A stretch of DNA of 64,000 nucleotides from Sorangium cellulosum So0157-2 (lineage in GTDB: Bacteria; Myxococcota_A; Polyangia; Polyangiales; Polyangiaceae), in the NCBI RefSeq assembly GCF_000418325.1, contig NC_021658.1:13062501-13126500 (forward strand), written 5' to 3'. A program made the position numbers and the translations under genes. A model generated the notes under the pieces. It was not told the DNA's origin and searched no databases. It was given only the letters and a program-made list of their open reading frames with translations. Positions 35,836-44,941 of the stretch are shown piece by piece. How positions within the stretch are numbered: the stretch's first letter is position 1; each line of letters starts with the position of its first letter.

Positions 35836-36532
35836 TGGACTTTCCTTTCGACCACCGATCCAGTTGCGCGGCGGTCAAGCCACTGAACGGGCCCGTCGTC
35901 CACGGGCCCATGACCGACTTCCGCAGGCGATCCGCGGCTCGACGGGAGCCCGATGCTAAGGACCCGACCGGAACGCTGTCAATTCGACCCGTCGGCCCCG
36001 CCCGGACCCGCCTGAGGGCGCCGTAGCAAAGGAGGTGCCGCCGCCGCGCTTCGAGGGGCTCCATCGCCGCGCTCGGCCGCGCCGTCAACTTGATTGCGAA
36101 GCGCCAACTCCGTAGGCGATCCGCCTGGTTGGGAACCTAGGCCCACCTGGACGTCCCACCTACACGGCGGTCGATCGACCTCCACCTCAACCGGTCGGCC
36201 TCTACCTCAACCCGGGTTGGGCCGGCCCCACCTCAACCCGGGTCGGCCTACCTCAACCCGGGTCGGCCTGCCGGCCTCAACCTCGGTCAGCCTCAACGGG
36301 TGGCACCGCAGCCCAACCCGGGTCGGCCGCCGTCAACCCGGGTCGGCCGCCGCCGCAGCCCAACCCGGGTTGGCCGCCGCCGCAGCTCAACCCGGGTCGA
36401 CCGCCGTCAACCCGGGTCGAGCTGCCGCACCTCGACCTCGGTCGAAGGGGGGGCAGCTGGCTCGATCGCGCCACCCGCGCCGGCACGGGTTGCCGCTTCC
36501 CAGCAGGGCGGAGTTGTGGTCAGTGCCCGAGC
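35836..36532. other. 697-base divergent intergenic region with a repeat block
   Basis: Holds the promoters of the leftward vWA lipoprotein and of mgtE. From 36186 to 36445 it is filled with the repeat described separately. The first 350 bases (35836-36185) contain GTCGATCGACC near 36171 and nothing else I can name. No gene is visible on either strand; the open frames through the repeats are artefacts of the repeat. Confidence 0.5.
36186..36445. repeat. Block of about 12 CAACCCGGGTCGG repeats
   Basis: Twelve copies or near-copies of CAACCCGGGT(C/T)GG separated by 4-14 bases, many followed by CCGCCG. Variants include CAACCGGTCGG and CAACCTCGGTCAG. The core CCCGGG is palindromic. The reverse complement of the same unit (GACCCGGGTTGAG...GCCGCCG) forms the coding repeat at 58416-58647. 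No spacer-like unique segments, so it is not a CRISPR array. Confidence 0.75.
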
Positions 36533-37918
36533 ATGTTGCGCGTCGCCCTCGCCATGGTCCCGGAGGTCCGGCAGCTCCTCGCCGAGGATCCGGCGCAGCT
36601 CTCCGACCTGCTCGACGAGATCCACGACGAGGACCTCGCCGATCTCATCGGCCTGCTGGACGACGCCGAGGCGGCGAAGGTCCTCATGGCGCTCAAGGCC
36701 GAGGAGGCCGCGCCCATCTTCGAGCGCCTCGACGGCGAGACCCAGGAGGCGCTCGTCGAGCAGATGGGCGTCGAGAGCATCGCGCCGATCGTCTCCGAGA
36801 TGGCGGCCGACGACCGCACCGACCTCATCGAGGCCCTCCCCGACCAGGTCAGCGGCACGCTGCTCTCCACGCTGGAGAAGGTCGACCCCGAGGCCGCCGC
36901 CGAGGTCGAGGAGCTCGCCAAGTGGCCGGAGGACAGCGCCGGCGGCCTCATGACCACCGACTACGTGTCGGTGGGCATCCACCTCACGGTCGCCGACGTG
37001 ATCGAGCGCATCCGCGCCGTCGGCGAGGACGCCGAGACCATCTACTACGTGTACGTCGTCTCCGATCGCGGGCACCTCATCGGCGTCGTCTCGCTGCGCG
37101 ATCTGCTGCTCGCCTCGCCGTCCGAGAAGCTCTCGAACGTGATGACCGAGAACGTCTTCGCCGTCAGCCCCGAGACCGACCAGGAAGAGGTCGCGCGGAC
37201 CATGGCGAAGTACGACTTCAGCGCGCTGCCCGTGCTCTCCGCGGACCGGAAGCTGCTCGGCGTCATCACCGTCGACGACGTGATGGATGTCCTCACGGAG
37301 GAGCAGTCCGAGGACATGCAGCGGCTCGGCGCGGTCGGCCCCATCGAGGACAGCTACTTCAAGACGAGCTTCTGGACGTTCATCCAGAAGCGCGCCCCCT
37401 GGCTCGCCGTGCTGTTCGTCGGCGAGTTCATGACCGGCGAGGTGCTCCGGCGTTTCGAGCACGACCTCGAGGCCGTCGCGACGCTCGCCTACTACGTGCC
37501 CCTGCTCATCTCGACGGGCGGCAACTCCGGCTCGCAGTCGTCGTCGCTCATCATCCGCGGGCTCGCCGTCGGCGACCTGCGCGTCGGCGACTGGGCGAGC
37601 GTCCTCGTCCGTGAGCTCGGGCAGGCCGTCGTGCTCGGCCTCATCCTCTCGGTCATCGGCATGCTCCGCGTCTGGCTCTGGGGCGACGGCACCGGCTTCG
37701 TCCTCACGATCGGCGTGACGCTGATGGCGATCGTCCTCATGGGCTGCACCGTGGGCGCGATGCTCCCCCTCCTGCTCCGGCGCCTCGGCCTCGATCCGGC
37801 GACCAGCTCCACGCCGTTCATCGCGAGCCTCGTCGACGTCCTCGGGATCCTGCTCTACTTCACGATCGCCCGCCTCTTCCTGTCCGATCTGCTCGCGCAG
37901 GGCGGGGCGGGCGGGTGA
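36533..37918 (+). CDS. mgtE: Magnesium transporter MgtE
   Basis: A 461-residue Mg2+ channel of the inner membrane. The N-terminal helical domain (about 10-130) has the MgtE_N repeats (AAKVLMALKAEEAAPIFERL). Two CBS domains follow (about 140-260: AGGLMTTDYVSV; VMTENVFAVSPETDQEEVA). The membrane part begins near residue 280 and contains the pore segment ISTGGNSGSQSSSLIIRGLA (about 325-345). C-terminal helices have ATSSTPFIASLVDVLGILLYF, a family signature. CBS and N domains close the channel when Mg2+ is bound. Start: ATG right after the repeat block. No riboswitch of the M-box type is evident in the upstream sequence. Confidence 0.95.
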   Translation: MLRVALAMVPEVRQLLAEDPAQLSDLLDEIHDEDLADLIGLLDDAEAAKVLMALKAEEAAPIFERLDGETQEALVEQMGVESIAPIVSEMAADDRTDLIEALPDQVSGTLLSTLEKVDPEAAAEVEELAKWPEDSAGGLMTTDYVSVGIHLTVADVIERIRAVGEDAETIYYVYVVSDRGHLIGVVSLRDLLLASPSEKLSNVMTENVFAVSPETDQEEVARTMAKYDFSALPVLSADRKLLGVITVDDVMDVLTEEQSEDMQRLGAVGPIEDSYFKTSFWTFIQKRAPWLAVLFVGEFMTGEVLRRFEHDLEAVATLAYYVPLLISTGGNSGSQSSSLIIRGLAVGDLRVGDWASVLVRELGQAVVLGLILSVIGMLRVWLWGDGTGFVLTIGVTLMAIVLMGCTVGAMLPLLLRRLGLDPATSSTPFIASLVDVLGILLYFTIARLFLSDLLAQGGAGG

Positions 37919-38096
37919 GCAGCCCCGGCCTGCCGCGCCGCTCGGACCGACGAGGCGCCGGCTCCCCCGCACGGGCGCGCCGCGCGCCGCTCGACGCGCC
38001 GTGGGCCCTTGACGCGTCGGCCCCCATGGGGGAGTGAAACTGTCGATTTTCGTTCGGCGCAACGTGCGCTGAACCGCTCCTAGGGAAGGAGTCAAG

Positions 38097-38672
38097 ATGG
38101 CCGAAGGCTTGAATCGCGTGATGCTGCTCGGCAACCTGGGCGCCGACCCCGAGCTCCGGTTCACCCAGGGAGGGCAGGCAGTCTTGAACCTGCGGCTCGC
38201 GACGACCGAATCGTACCTGGATCGCGACAAGGTCCGGAAAGAACGGACGGACTGGCACAATGTCGTGATCTGGGGCAAGCGCGCCGAGGCCTTGGGCAAG
38301 ATCCTCAGCAAAGGCTCCTCGATCTTCGTCGAAGGCTCGCTCCGCACGTCGAGCTACGACGATCGGGACGGCAACAAGCGTTACAAGACCGAGGTGGTCG
38401 CGAACAACGTCCTGCTGACGGGCGGGGGCCGCGGCGGCCGCGGCGTCGCCAACGACGACGCCGGGTTCGGCGCCGATCCCGGCGGCGGTGGCGGCAGCTA
38501 CGGCGGTGGTGGCGGCGGCTACGGCGGTGGTGGTGGCGGCGGCTACGGTGGCGGCGGCGGCGGCGGTGGCGGCGGTCGCCCGGCGCCCGCGGCGCCGGAT
38601 CCCGGTCCCCCTCCGGACGATTTCGGCGGCGGCTACGGCGGCGGCGGCAACGACGACGACATCCCGTTCTGA
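38097..38672 (+). CDS. ssb: Single-stranded DNA-binding protein
   Basis: A 191-residue SSB with the OB-fold domain in residues 1-110 (MAEGLNRVMLLGNLGADPEL; TDWHNVVIWGKRAEALGKIL) and a C-terminal tail made almost wholly of Gly/Tyr-rich repeats (GGGGGYGGGG) before the acidic tip DDDIPF that binds partner proteins. It binds ssDNA as a tetramer in replication, repair and recombination. The SD GGGAAGGAG is very good. The Gly-rich linker is longer than that of E. coli SSB and may be disordered. No rpsF or rpsR neighbour, so the gene is not in the usual ribosomal operon. Confidence 0.95.
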   Translation: MAEGLNRVMLLGNLGADPELRFTQGGQAVLNLRLATTESYLDRDKVRKERTDWHNVVIWGKRAEALGKILSKGSSIFVEGSLRTSSYDDRDGNKRYKTEVVANNVLLTGGGRGGRGVANDDAGFGADPGGGGGSYGGGGGGYGGGGGGGYGGGGGGGGGGRPAPAAPDPGPPPDDFGGGYGGGGNDDDIPF

Positions 38673-38708
38673 TCGCTCCCCTTCCGGGCTTCCGGGCCCA
38701 GCCGTCGG

Positions 38709-39371
38709 CTAGGGCCGCGGCCGTGGCCGCCTCGCCAGCACCACGGCCACGCCCGCCGCCGCGAGCACCCCGAGCCCCGCGGCGGCCGCGAGCGGCTCCT
38801 CCGCGGCGAGGAAGATCGCCCGCACGAGCAACCCCGGCGCCGGCGGCGCCACGAACGCCCCCTCGATCTCCGTCGCGCCGAGCAGCGCTTCGCATCGGGC
38901 GCCCGCCCCCTGCGCCGGCTCCAGGCAGACCACGCTGCAGAGCGCCGCGTCGTGCTCGCGCCCCGCGAAGCCGAGCACGTGCCGCCCACGGATCGCCACC
39001 GCGCGCTCGCCCGCCCTCCCCGCCACCTCGAACGGCTGCTCGTACCGCTGCTCGATCCCCCGGATCGGCCCGGCCTCCCACCGCTCGATCGCCACCCCGA
39101 GCGCCCCGCGCACGAGCCCCGACGCCCGATCGAGCACCAGCTCCTCCAGGCCGGTGACCCACCGCCGCGACGGGGCCGTCGCGCAGACCGCGCGCAGCGA
39201 CACGCCGTCCGCCTCGACGCCGCGCCGCAGCGTCACCTTCGCCCCCGCGATCGCCGACACGTCGATCGCGGGCAACGCCTCCGGCGGCGCGTCGCGCGCC
39301 CCGGCGGGCAGCGAGAGGCGCAGCGCGAGGCCCGGCGCCACGCCGTGCAGCTCAGACGCGCTCGAGCTCAT
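38709..39371 (-). CDS. Hypothetical protein with C-terminal TM anchor
   Basis: I do not recognise this 220-residue protein. It has an N-terminal region with strand-rich predicted structure (GLALRLSLPAG, AIDVSAIAGAKVTLRR, HVLGFAGREHDAALCSVVC) and a single C-terminal transmembrane helix (LAAAAGLGVLAAAGVAVVLARRPRP), so it is tail-anchored or has its N-terminus outside. It has no signal peptide. Its start overlaps the end of the MerR gene by 20 bases, so it is likely expressed from the ihfA-merR transcript. Confidence 0.62.
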   Translation of the reverse strand: MSSSASELHGVAPGLALRLSLPAGARDAPPEALPAIDVSAIAGAKVTLRRGVEADGVSLRAVCATAPSRRWVTGLEELVLDRASGLVRGALGVAIERWEAGPIRGIEQRYEQPFEVAGRAGERAVAIRGRHVLGFAGREHDAALCSVVCLEPAQGAGARCEALLGATEIEGAFVAPPAPGLLVRAIFLAAEEPLAAAAGLGVLAAAGVAVVLARRPRPRP

Positions 39372-39723
39372 CCATCAGCGCGAGCACCTCGCTGCGGATC
39401 TCGACCAGCGCGGCGCGCATCCGCTGCACCTCCTCGTGGCTCGCGCCCGCGTCGGGGGGCGGCGGCTCGATCCCGCCCTCGCGCAGCTTGCGCCGCGCCC
39501 CGGCGATCGTGAAGCGATGCGAGTAGAGGAGCTCCTTCACCTTGAGGAGCGTCTCGACGTCGCGCCGGCTGTAGACCCGCTGCCCCTTCGCCGACTTCTG
39601 CGGGCGGATGGAGCGGAACTCCGTCTCCCAGTACCGGAGCACGTGCGGCTCGACCCCGACGATGCCGGCCACCTCGCCGATCCGGTAGTACAGCTTCGCC
39701 GGAAGCTGCTGGCGCACGGCCAA
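39352..39723 (-). CDS. MerR family transcriptional regulator
   Basis: A 123-residue MerR-type protein: N-terminal winged helix YYRIGEVAGIVGVEPHVLRYWETEF, where HVLRYWE is the classic MerR wing, then a helical hairpin (TLLKVKELLYSHRFTIAGARRKL) and a short C-terminal helix for dimerisation. It has no sensor cysteines and no ligand-binding domain, so it is like the MlrA/HspR-type stand-alone regulators placed after ihfA in many deltaproteobacteria. The gap to ihfA upstream is 5 bases, so they form an operon. Confidence 0.93.
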   Translation of the reverse strand: MAVRQQLPAKLYYRIGEVAGIVGVEPHVLRYWETEFRSIRPQKSAKGQRVYSRRDVETLLKVKELLYSHRFTIAGARRKLREGGIEPPPPDAGASHEEVQRMRAALVEIRSEVLALMDELERV

Positions 39724-39728
39724 GCGGT

Positions 39729-40034
39729 CTACTCCTCGGCCGCCGAGGCCGTCTCGCGCGGGTTGAGGGCCTGCTTCAAGATCTGGCTCGCCTTGAAGTT
39801 CAGGACCCGGCGCTCCGTGATCAGGATCGGGTCGCCGGTCTGGGGATTGCGGCCCTGCCGCTGGCGCTTGTCGCGCAGCACGAAGTTGCCGAAGCCAGAG
39901 ATCTTGATCTTCTCCCCGCGCCCCAGGGTTTCCTTCATGGTCTCGAACACGAGATCCACCAGATCGGCAGATTCCTTCTTCGAGAACCCCCCGAGGCGGG
40001 AGTAGACCGCCTGAACGATTTCGGCTTTCGTCAT
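39729..40034 (-). CDS. ihfA: Integration host factor alpha subunit / HU-family protein
   Basis: A 101-residue DNA-bending protein of the HU/IHF family. It starts MTKAEIVQAVYSRL and has the flexible arm and proline-kink region GRNPQTGDPILITERRVLNF (about residues 64-83), closer to IhfA than to HU (RDKRQRQGRNPQTG). It should bind and bend DNA at specific sites as IHF. The frame is open further upstream but the ATG at 40034 with GGGGG upstream gives the correct N-terminus. It is first in an operon with the MerR gene. Confidence 0.93.
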   Translation of the reverse strand: MTKAEIVQAVYSRLGGFSKKESADLVDLVFETMKETLGRGEKIKISGFGNFVLRDKRQRQGRNPQTGDPILITERRVLNFKASQILKQALNPRETASAAEE

Positions 40035-40392
40035 GAGACCCCCATCGCCCTTACAGAAGGGGGGGCGCGCCGCAACCCCTGAAGACCGTTCAGGAAGCCG
40101 CGTGCGGTCCCCCGACCGGCCTGTGGCAGGATGCCAGCCTGCGTCGGGTAGGTCTAGGGGGTACGCAGGTGTCGCCCGATAGGGCCGGGCCCGCTTCGTG
40201 CAGCCTCCAGCGGACGCGAGCGTCGGGGCCGGCCCGCCAGGAGCCCGGAAACCCAGCCGCGCCCGGGGATCGAAGCCACCCCGCCACCGCGGGACCGGCT
40301 CCCCGCCCCGCCCGCCTCGAGGCCGCGGCCGGAAACCCGGCAGGATTCCGGCGCGGCCTCGGCAAGGCACGGGCTCGCCAGCGGCGGACCGC
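40035..40392. other. Intergenic region upstream of ihfA
   Basis: 358 bases between ihfA (leftward, its promoter should be here) and the end of the GT2 gene. It is GC-rich with a few imperfect hairpins (for example around 40160-40240). I checked for a tRNA (some deltaproteobacteria have one here) and found none. No gene recognised. Confidence 0.45.
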
Positions 40393-41958
40393 TCAGGCGG
40401 CGAGATCGCCGAGGGGCCGCTCCTTCGTCGCCTGCCTCGACCAGGCGCCGACCACGGCCGCGTCGCCCGGCCGCGCGTCGCTCCAGCCGACGGCCGGCGC
40501 GCTCGAGACCGCCTCGCGGCGGCGCCCGATCTGCTCCCGGGCGACCAGGACCGCGACGTAGAGATAGCCGACGGCGAAGAGCACCGCGAACGGCGTGGCG
40601 AAGTAGTGGCCCGTCTGGATGGACGCGACCACCGCGCCGCACGAGAGCACGGAGAGCATCGCCTCGGTCAGCGGCAGGTCCGTGCGCACCTTGTACCGGC
40701 CCTTGTTGTCGCCCTGCTTCGGGGTCCGGACGAACTCGCCGGCCATGCTGCGGAGCCCCTCGATCACGGCCTTGGAGAGGTGCGGCGCGAGCCCCGTCCC
40801 GAGCGCGATGAGCATCGGCAGGCGGGCGACCGCGCCCCAGCGCGAGCGGCCCTGCGCCGTCTCGGCCAGCATGTAGAACGCCGCGAGCGACCCGGTCGTG
40901 GCCGTGCAGAGCGGCAGGTCGATGGCGAACATCGTCAGCGTGTCGGCGGCGGGGAACAGCACGAGCGCCGGCAGGAGCAGGACGCTCAGGAGCACCAGGA
41001 GCGGGTACGCGAAGTGCGGCGTGAGGTGGAAGAACGCCTCGAGCCGCTGCCCGCGCGAGAGCTTCGCGCTCAGCACCGTCGCCATCAGCTTGCGCGCGGT
41101 CTGCACCGTCCCCTTGGCCCAGCGGTACTGCTGCGCGCGCAGCGCCGAGATGTCCTCGGGGAGCTCCGCCGGCGAGACCACATCCTCGCGGTAGACGAAG
41201 CGGTAGCCCGCGAGCTGCGCCCGGTACGACAGGTCGAGGTCCTCGGTCAGCGTGTCGTGCTGCCAGCCGCCGGCCTCGAGGATGGCGTCCTTGCGCCACA
41301 TCCCGCCGGTGCCCGAGAAGTTGAACAGGAGGCCGGCGCCGTAGCGCGCGCGGTTCTCGACGAGGTGGTGGCCGTCGAGCATGAGCGCCTGCACCTGCGT
41401 GAGGATCGAGACGTCGCGGTTCAGGTGCCCCCACCGCGTCTGGACCATGCCGACCGTCGGATCCTCGAAGTGGCCGACGATCGACCGGACGAAGCCCGGC
41501 TGCGGGATGAAGTCGGCGTCGAAGATCGCGACGAGCTCGCCCTTCGCGACCTTGAGGCCCGCGTCGAGCGCCCCCGCCTTGTAGCCGACGCGGTTCGTGC
41601 GGTGCAGGTACACCGCGTCGATGCCCTCCGCGCGCAGCCGCTCGACGTGCGCCCGGACGAGGGCCTGCGTCTCGTCCGTCGAGTCGTCGAGCACCTGGAT
41701 CTCGAGCTTGTCGCGCGGGTAATCCATCCGCGCGACCGCATCGAGCAGCCGCGCCGCGACCGTCGACTCGTTGAAGAGCGGCAGCTGGATCGTCACCGGC
41801 GGGAGGTCGCGATCGGTCAGGGCCGCGACCTCCTGCGCGCGCGTGATCTTGGCGCGGTGGAGGCGACAGAGGACCACGAGGTGCAGTCGGTGCAGGCCGT
41901 AGGCGCTGAGGCCGAGCAGCACGCCGAAGTAGAGCACGCAGAGCAGCATGGAGAGCAT
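40393..41958 (-). CDS. Glycosyltransferase family 2, cellulose-synthase-like
   Basis: A 521-residue membrane GT2. Motifs in order: PPVTIQLPLFNE, DDSTDET (first Asp), AIFDADF (DxD), TEDLDLSYRAQL (TED) and QQYRWAKGTVQ (QxxRW), the full set for a processive beta-glycan synthase. One N-terminal TM helix (MLCVLYFGVLLGLSAYGL region) and four C-terminal helices. The cytoplasmic UDP-sugar site and the TM channel of this family form and export polysaccharide. Start: ATG at 41956-41958 preceded by AGGTGC; the frame is open to 42216, but that part is not membrane-like. No BcsB, BcsZ or c-di-GMP PilZ domain is present; likely a glucan or mannan synthase. Confidence 0.9.
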   Translation of the reverse strand: MLSMLLCVLYFGVLLGLSAYGLHRLHLVVLCRLHRAKITRAQEVAALTDRDLPPVTIQLPLFNESTVAARLLDAVARMDYPRDKLEIQVLDDSTDETQALVRAHVERLRAEGIDAVYLHRTNRVGYKAGALDAGLKVAKGELVAIFDADFIPQPGFVRSIVGHFEDPTVGMVQTRWGHLNRDVSILTQVQALMLDGHHLVENRARYGAGLLFNFSGTGGMWRKDAILEAGGWQHDTLTEDLDLSYRAQLAGYRFVYREDVVSPAELPEDISALRAQQYRWAKGTVQTARKLMATVLSAKLSRGQRLEAFFHLTPHFAYPLLVLLSVLLLPALVLFPAADTLTMFAIDLPLCTATTGSLAAFYMLAETAQGRSRWGAVARLPMLIALGTGLAPHLSKAVIEGLRSMAGEFVRTPKQGDNKGRYKVRTDLPLTEAMLSVLSCGAVVASIQTGHYFATPFAVLFAVGYLYVAVLVAREQIGRRREAVSSAPAVGWSDARPGDAAVVGAWSRQATKERPLGDLAA

Positions 41959-42453
41959 CGGGAGCACCTGCCGCCAGCGGGATTTCGGTCGGGTGGGATC
42001 GGGCGAACCCCGGTCTCCACGCCTGCGGTGCTGGCGGGTAACGAACGCGTACCATCCGCAGAATCCGAAGTTGTCATGCACTTGTAATTCGTTGCAACTC
42101 TCTGTCACGAGGCGTGAAAAGTTGACGTGGGGTCGAGTCCTCCCCCCTGAAAAATGACAATCACCGACAATCCCGCTTCGCCCGGTCACGCGGCGCTTGC
42201 CGCAGGTTCGGCGCACGAACGCGCGTGCGCGAGCGACGCACGAGGTAAGGTGATCCCCCGATATCCATGCACTAAGTAAGGTGTGTTTCGTAAGGACCTT
42301 CCGAGGATAGGTTCGATAAGTACGGCCCTGACCTGATGGGCAGATTCACAGTGCTGTGGGGTTTTGGAGTCCTCTCCAGGGGCGGCGGCGCCGCCGGGGG
42401 TCCGGGGTCATCTGCGCCTGGCGCCCGCGGGAGCCCGGGGCTATCGGTTGCCG
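41959..42453. other. Divergent intergenic region with operator-like palindrome
   Basis: 495 bases between the GT2 gene and the rightward unknown gene. It is more AT-rich than its surroundings (42060-42350). A perfect 12-base palindrome CACAGTGCTGTG sits at 42347-42358, and GTAAGG occurs three times between about 42240 and 42300. These could be regulator sites. No gene is visible. Confidence 0.45.
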
Positions 42454-43494
42454 ATGAGCCGCGCGCTACTTAATGAACTGAAGGCCCGCCAGATCGCGTT
42501 CCTCGAGGCGCGGCTCGTCTCGGAGGCGGCGGCGCGGGACTTCCGGGAGCGCCTGCCCGCCGGCTTCGCGGCGCTGCTCGCGACGCCGCTCGGCGAGCTC
42601 ATCGATGCGGGGGCGGTCGCGCGGGCGCTCGACGCGCTGGCGGCCGAGGAGTCGCTCCGGCGGGCGGTCCGACCCGCGGCCGCCGCGGCGCTCGCGGCGC
42701 TGGTCGAGGCGGCGCGCGCCGAGCGGCGGCGCGCCAAGGAGCTCATGCCGGAGGGGGGGCGCGACAAGCTCGACCGCATCCTGGAGCAGCCGAAGATCGT
42801 CCCGGAGCGGCTCGTGCGCGAGGTGCTCGAGAGCGCGGCGCTCGACGCGGTGATGCGCGACGTCCTCTACGACACGCTGAAGGAGTTCTCCGAGAAGGTG
42901 AACCCGTTCTTCGCCGAGTGGGGCCTGCCGGCGCTGCTCAAGCGGATCGCCCCCTTCGGCCTGGGCGGGGTCGGCAAGGCGATGGGCACCCTGCAGGGCG
43001 AGTTCGAGCGGCGGCTCGAGCCCGAGATCCGCCGCTTCTTGCAGGGGTTCTCGCGCACGGCGATGCGCCAGGTGCACGACATCCTCATCGCCAAGGGCGA
43101 CACGCCCGAGTTCGTCGGCCTGCGCAAGCACGTCGCGACGTGGGTGCTGGAGCAGGAGATCTGCGCGCTCGTCGGCCAGCTCGACGCGAAGAGCTCGGCG
43201 CTCGCCGAGGAGCTCGGGGCCGACGTCGCCGCGCAGGTGCTGCGGGACCGGCCGGTCCGGGCGCGCACCAGCGAGGCGATCGCGGCGTTCGTCGCCGCGC
43301 ACGCGCGCGCGCCGCTCGGCGAGGTGCTGGGGCGCTTCGGGATCGCGCCCGCCCTCGACTTCGACGCGCTCGCGGCCGCGCTCTGGCCGCTCGTGCGGAG
43401 CGCGTGCGCGACCGGGCCGGTGCGCGCCTGGCTCGCGTCCGTGGTGGAGGAGTTCTTCGACGGGCTGCCGGACGGCCTCGAGCCGTCCGCCTGA
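42454..43494 (+). CDS. Helical hypothetical protein
   Basis: I do not recognise this 346-residue protein. It is predicted almost fully helical with charged amphipathic segments (ALLNELKARQIAFLEARLVS; ALDAVMRDVLYDTLKEFSEK) and a mildly hydrophobic glycine segment IAPFGLGGVGKAMG near residue 165. No signal peptide. It resembles proteins of myxobacteria annotated as hypothetical and has no known motif. It is monocistronic and converges with the pseudo-receiver gene. The start ATG at 42454 is chosen because upstream sequence in frame is Pro/Gly-rich. Confidence 0.68.
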   Translation: MSRALLNELKARQIAFLEARLVSEAAARDFRERLPAGFAALLATPLGELIDAGAVARALDALAAEESLRRAVRPAAAAALAALVEAARAERRRAKELMPEGGRDKLDRILEQPKIVPERLVREVLESAALDAVMRDVLYDTLKEFSEKVNPFFAEWGLPALLKRIAPFGLGGVGKAMGTLQGEFERRLEPEIRRFLQGFSRTAMRQVHDILIAKGDTPEFVGLRKHVATWVLEQEICALVGQLDAKSSALAEELGADVAAQVLRDRPVRARTSEAIAAFVAAHARAPLGEVLGRFGIAPALDFDALAAALWPLVRSACATGPVRAWLASVVEEFFDGLPDGLEPSA

Positions 43495-43500
43495 GATGCG

Positions 43501-43517
43501 GCGGGGCGCGGCCCCGC
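43501..43517. terminator. Hairpin between convergent genes
   Basis: Perfect 7-base stem GCGGGGC/GCCCCGC with a 3-base loop, 6 bases after the upstream stop. Convergent position supports termination; no T-tract. Confidence 0.4.
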
Positions 43518-43595
43518 ACGCCCGGGTGACGTGATCCGCGCCGAGGCGCGGGCGCTCGCGCCCCGCGCCGGGCGGGCTCGCCCGGCAGCGGCCGC

Positions 43596-43970
43596 TCAGC
43601 CCATGGCCGAGGCGTCCGCCACCGCGGACTCGATGTACGCGAGGTCGCGCGACGGGCACACGGGCACCGTGGGCGCGAACGCCTCCATGTCCAGGATGAG
43701 CTCGGGGCCGGCCGCGAGCGTGAGCATCACGACGGGCACGCGCGGCGACATGCGGCGGAGCTCTTCCATCTCACTGTGGAGGTCCGCCTCCTCCCGGGGC
43801 ACGAGCACCATCACGTGAGGACGCCAGCGGGCAAGCACGTCACGCGCATGGCCGAGCCCGCAGCACGTCTCCACCGTGTAGTCCCGGGACGAGAGGAAGT
43901 GGACGAGCGGCTGGGTGTTGCTGGCGTCGTCGTCGATCACCAGAACGCGGGTCGTGCTCTCAATCTCCAT
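43596..43970 (-). CDS. Pseudo-receiver domain protein
   Basis: A 124-residue stand-alone REC-fold protein. The acidic triad is intact in RVLVIDDDASNTQPLVHFLS (residues 8-27), but the phosphoacceptor position, normally D in a P-D-hhhhD context, reads RPHVMVLVPREEADL, with no Asp. The Thr (VVMLTLAAG) is present and the lysine after it is replaced by CPSR. It therefore cannot be phosphorylated in the usual way and probably acts as a pseudo-receiver by protein contact. The start ATG at 43970 has GGGGGA six bases upstream. Confidence 0.8.
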   Translation of the reverse strand: MEIESTTRVLVIDDDASNTQPLVHFLSSRDYTVETCCGLGHARDVLARWRPHVMVLVPREEADLHSEMEELRRMSPRVPVVMLTLAAGPELILDMEAFAPTVPVCPSRDLAYIESAVADASAMG

Positions 43971-44182
43971 AAGTATCCCCCGTTGGCGGCTGGGTCTGGC
44001 CGAAGCGCCGAAGACCGGATCTTCATCGCCTGGCTCACCGAAACCATACTCCATCGGCGGCAAAGCGCGATGTCAATCGCGCCTCATCGCATCACGCGAC
44101 GCGTTGATACGCGCTTGAAACACCAGCGCTTTCTCCCCGTCGTCTGCGCGATGCGCCGGCGACCGCCGGGCCCGGCAGGGGC

Positions 44183-44941
44183 TCAGCCGCCGAGGTAGGC
44201 CGCGCGGATCTCTTCGTTCGCCGCGAGATCCTTGGAGTCGCCGCTCATGGCGATCTGCCCAGTACGGAGCACGTAGGCGCGCGTCGAATACTTGAGCGCG
44301 AGTCGGGTATTTTGCTCAACGAGGAGTACGGTAGTTCCTGACGCCGCGATCTTGGCGATCGACTCGAAGATGTCCGCGACGAGCCGCGGCGCGATGCCGA
44401 GCGAGGGCTCGTCGAGGAGCAGCATGGCGGGGCGCCCCATCATGGCGCGGCCGATCGCGAGCATCTGCTGCTCGCCGCCGGAGAGCGTGCCGCCGTGCTG
44501 GTGCATGCGCTCGCCGAGGCGGGGGAAGAGCTTCACCACGTCGTCGACGGTCTCCCCCATGGTGGGGCCGTGCTTGTGGCACCACGCGCCGAGCTCGAGG
44601 TTCTCGCGGACGGTGAGGTTCGAGAAGATCGCGCGCCCCTCGGGGACGAGCGAGACGCCGGCGGCGACGAGCTCCTCGGTCGAGACGGACGCGAGGTCCT
44701 TGCCGTCGTAGCGGATGCGGCCGGCGGCGATCGGCAGGAGGCGGACGATCGTCTTCAGCGTGGTCGTCTTGCCGGCGCCGTTCGCGCCGATCATCGCGAC
44801 GATCTCGCCGCGCCGGACCTCGAGGCTCACGCCCTTGAGCGCCCGGATGCCGCCGTAGCTGACCGCGAGATCGTCGACGACGAGCAGGGGCTCGCCGGGC
44901 GCCACCGAGGGGGGCTGCCGCGTCGGGTGCGATGTCTTCAT
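44183..44941 (-). CDS. livF: Branched-chain amino acid ABC transporter ATP-binding protein LivF
   Basis: A 252-residue ABC ATPase. Walker A is GANGAGKTT, Q-loop region RLLPIAAG, signature LSGGEQQ (about residue 155), Walker B LLLDEPSLGIAP, and switch histidine replaced by a Gln context VLLVEQNTRLAL, as is typical for LivF. It energises import of Leu/Ile/Val or related amino acids by the LivHM permease. It overlaps livG by four bases (ATGA), so translation is coupled. The first residues MKTSHPTRQPPSVAPG are a short extension. The start overlap favours this ATG. Confidence 0.92.
   Translation of the reverse strand: MKTSHPTRQPPSVAPGEPLLVVDDLAVSYGGIRALKGVSLEVRRGEIVAMIGANGAGKTTTLKTIVRLLPIAAGRIRYDGKDLASVSTEELVAAGVSLVPEGRAIFSNLTVRENLELGAWCHKHGPTMGETVDDVVKLFPRLGERMHQHGGTLSGGEQQMLAIGRAMMGRPAMLLLDEPSLGIAPRLVADIFESIAKIAASGTTVLLVEQNTRLALKYSTRAYVLRTGQIAMSGDSKDLAANEEIRAAYLGG

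Noticed and set aside
36186..36445. CRISPR array
   Set aside because: Units are short, unevenly spaced and lack unique spacers; no cas gene is present.
36094..37614. A long plus-strand frame through the repeats and mgtE
   Set aside because: It is the repeat plus mgtE read in the wrong phase; MgtE is complete in another frame.
40035..40392. tRNA gene between ihfA and GT2
   Set aside because: No T-loop consensus or cloverleaf could be traced; a T-loop-like sequence was searched for by eye through the window without success.
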